64,000 bases of DNA. Source: Gammaproteobacteria bacterium UBA5078 (GTDB lineage: Bacteria > Pseudomonadota > Gammaproteobacteria > Pseudomonadales > Pseudohongiellaceae). This document shows positions 63,190 through 64,000 of the stretch, piece after piece (position 1 is the first letter of the stretch; each line of letters starts with the position of its first letter). Position numbers and translations under genes: made by a program. The notes below the pieces were generated by a model. That model had not been told where the DNA came from. It was given only the letters and a program-made list of their open reading frames with translations, and ran no database searches. The DNA lies in NCBI GenBank assembly GCA_002416505.1, contig DIAM01000017.1, forward strand, positions 1 through 64,000. Direction: 5' to 3'.

Positions 63190-63904
63190 CAGCCCACGCG
63201 AAGGGTGGCATCTGACGGAAGGCGTCCTTGAGGCGCTGATCCCAGCTGCGCTTTAGCTCACGCAAGAATTCACTGTCTTCATTAAAGCGCAGAGGATCTG
63301 TCAGGGTCAGTGTGTCCGTGCGGTAGACAAGCGTCTCGATGGGCGGACCGACGCTCAGATTACTGCGCATCGTCGAGTCCATGGACACCATCGCGCAGAG
63401 CGCGCAGGTATCGAGGTTTAGATCTGGGGTAAGAATGCGATCTAGGATCGGCTTGCCGTATTTACTCTCGCCAATCTGCAGATAGGGTGTGTCTTTGGAG
63501 CTCGTGATGTGGTTGCCCTGTGGGTATACCAGCATGATGCGATGCTTACTATTCGCAATCTGCCCGCCGATGATGAAGCTCGCTTCGAAAGAATTGCCAG
63601 TCTTGGCATGCTTCTCCTGCTGAGCGAGGCTGATATCGCCAAGATAATCCGCAGCGTCTGCCAAGGATTCCACCGTAAGCAGGCTGATATTAGCCCGCTC
63701 TTTAATGTCGCGCTTAACTTGTGCGATACAGGCTTGGGTAGTTGCGAGATTTCCAGCGGTAAGGATGACGAATTGGCGTTGACCATCCACACCGAAACGA
63801 TACATTTTGCTATAAGTGCTTACTTGGTCTATGCCCGCATTGGTGCGTGAATCAGAGCAAAAGACCATGCCCGCATCTACGGCTACTGCCACACAATAGG
63901 TCAT
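63149..63904 (-). CDS. Proteasome-type peptidase Anbu
   Basis: A 251-residue NTN-hydrolase of the Anbu (ancestral beta-subunit-like, COG3484) family. The sequence starts Met-Thr-Tyr-Cys-Val-Ala, so removal of Met would expose Thr2 as the nucleophile; no propeptide is present, as expected for the family. DSRTNAGIDQVSTYSKMYRF and LTAGNLATTQ are typical. Anbu assembles into helical or ring-like oligomers and its target is unknown. It is convergent with the metallopeptidase gene, overlapping it by 41 bp, and belongs to the same functional group. Its promoter must lie in the last 96 bases of the window. Confidence 0.92.
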   Translation of the reverse strand: MTYCVAVAVDAGMVFCSDSRTNAGIDQVSTYSKMYRFGVDGQRQFVILTAGNLATTQACIAQVKRDIKERANISLLTVESLADAADYLGDISLAQQEKHAKTGNSFEASFIIGGQIANSKHRIMLVYPQGNHITSSKDTPYLQIGESKYGKPILDRILTPDLNLDTCALCAMVSMDSTMRSNLSVGPPIETLVYRTDTLTLTDPLRFNEDSEFLRELKRSWDQRLKDAFRQMPPFAWAASWDKSADEQSGA

Positions 63905-64000
63905 GATTTTGGGAACCAGGTTACAGAAGAAAGACCACTAAACGGGCTTGTTAATGGCCGAAACAGTACACTAGTTCCGACATCAGGTGAACAGAAATTT

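Noticed and set aside
1..64000. CRISPR arrays, tRNA and rRNA genes, prophage or complete insertion sequences
   Set aside because: None of the expected repeat-spacer pattern, cloverleaf ends, rRNA signatures, phage genes or transposase genes was seen.

Overview
The window looks like the chromosome of a free-living, probably marine, gammaproteobacterium. Supporting signs are a TamA/TamB pair, two NhaB and one NhaA sodium/proton antiporters, a large TonB-dependent receptor, SoxCD, an AcnA-FumC pair and many lipoproteins and signal peptides typical of Gram-negatives. The OM60/NOR5-like (Cellvibrionales) group is a reasonable guess but is not proven by the sequence. No rRNA, tRNA, CRISPR array, prophage or intact insertion sequence was recognised.

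Layout. 1-2.1 kb: a secreted cupin and a glutaminase lie between two copies of an inverted repeat built on the same core; a small beta-barrel-like protein follows. 2.4-10.1 kb: ArsC, DUF2785 protein, M61 peptidase, a CadC-like membrane regulator with TPR-like repeats, an exported Rid-family lipoprotein and a MASE1-GGDEF diguanylate cyclase. 10.5-13.7 kb: two tandem nhaB genes separated by strong hairpins. 13.9-19.5 kb: universal stress protein, a haem-binding DUF3365 lipoprotein, and an ABC ATPase / long permease / HlyD adaptor export operon. 19.7-28.5 kb: a tight operon of a phosphoketolase-like enzyme, an AMP-phosphorylase/thymidine-phosphorylase-like enzyme and a PRPP-synthetase-like enzyme, facing an operon of a metallo-beta-lactamase/beta-CASP protein and a P2-type ATPase. 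28.5-32.6 kb: DUF3047, SoxC, SoxD and succinate-semialdehyde dehydrogenase. 33-40 kb: TonB receptor, an exported protein of unknown function, a PepSY protein, NhaA and an exported epoxide-hydrolase-like enzyme. 40-46.3 kb: a membrane-anchored small heat-shock-like protein, TamB and TamA. 46.4-54.4 kb: aconitase, fumarase C, a TerC-CBS protein, an OmpA-type lipoprotein and a QEGLA-motif (DUF1704) protein.

Two regions stand out. At 54.7-56.3 kb a visibly AT-rich insert encodes a 72-residue double-glycine-leader peptide (class II microcin-like) followed by a rhomboid protease with a complete catalytic dyad and an unusual N-terminal extension; no dedicated exporter is present. At 56.4-63.9 kb a full set of the predicted peptide-ligase/peptide-tagging system is present: transglutaminase-DUF2126, circularly permuted ATP-grasp, alpha-E protein, a zinc-ribbon metallopeptidase and the proteasome-like Anbu peptidase. 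That system was predicted by comparative genomics but, as far as I know, its product is unknown.

Overall the window mixes housekeeping (TCA cycle, outer membrane biogenesis), sodium and envelope homeostasis, and several poorly understood modules in nucleotide/pentose phosphate metabolism and peptide chemistry. Start codons were revised from the longest reading frame where a ribosome binding site or signal peptide supported it; these cases are stated in the entries.
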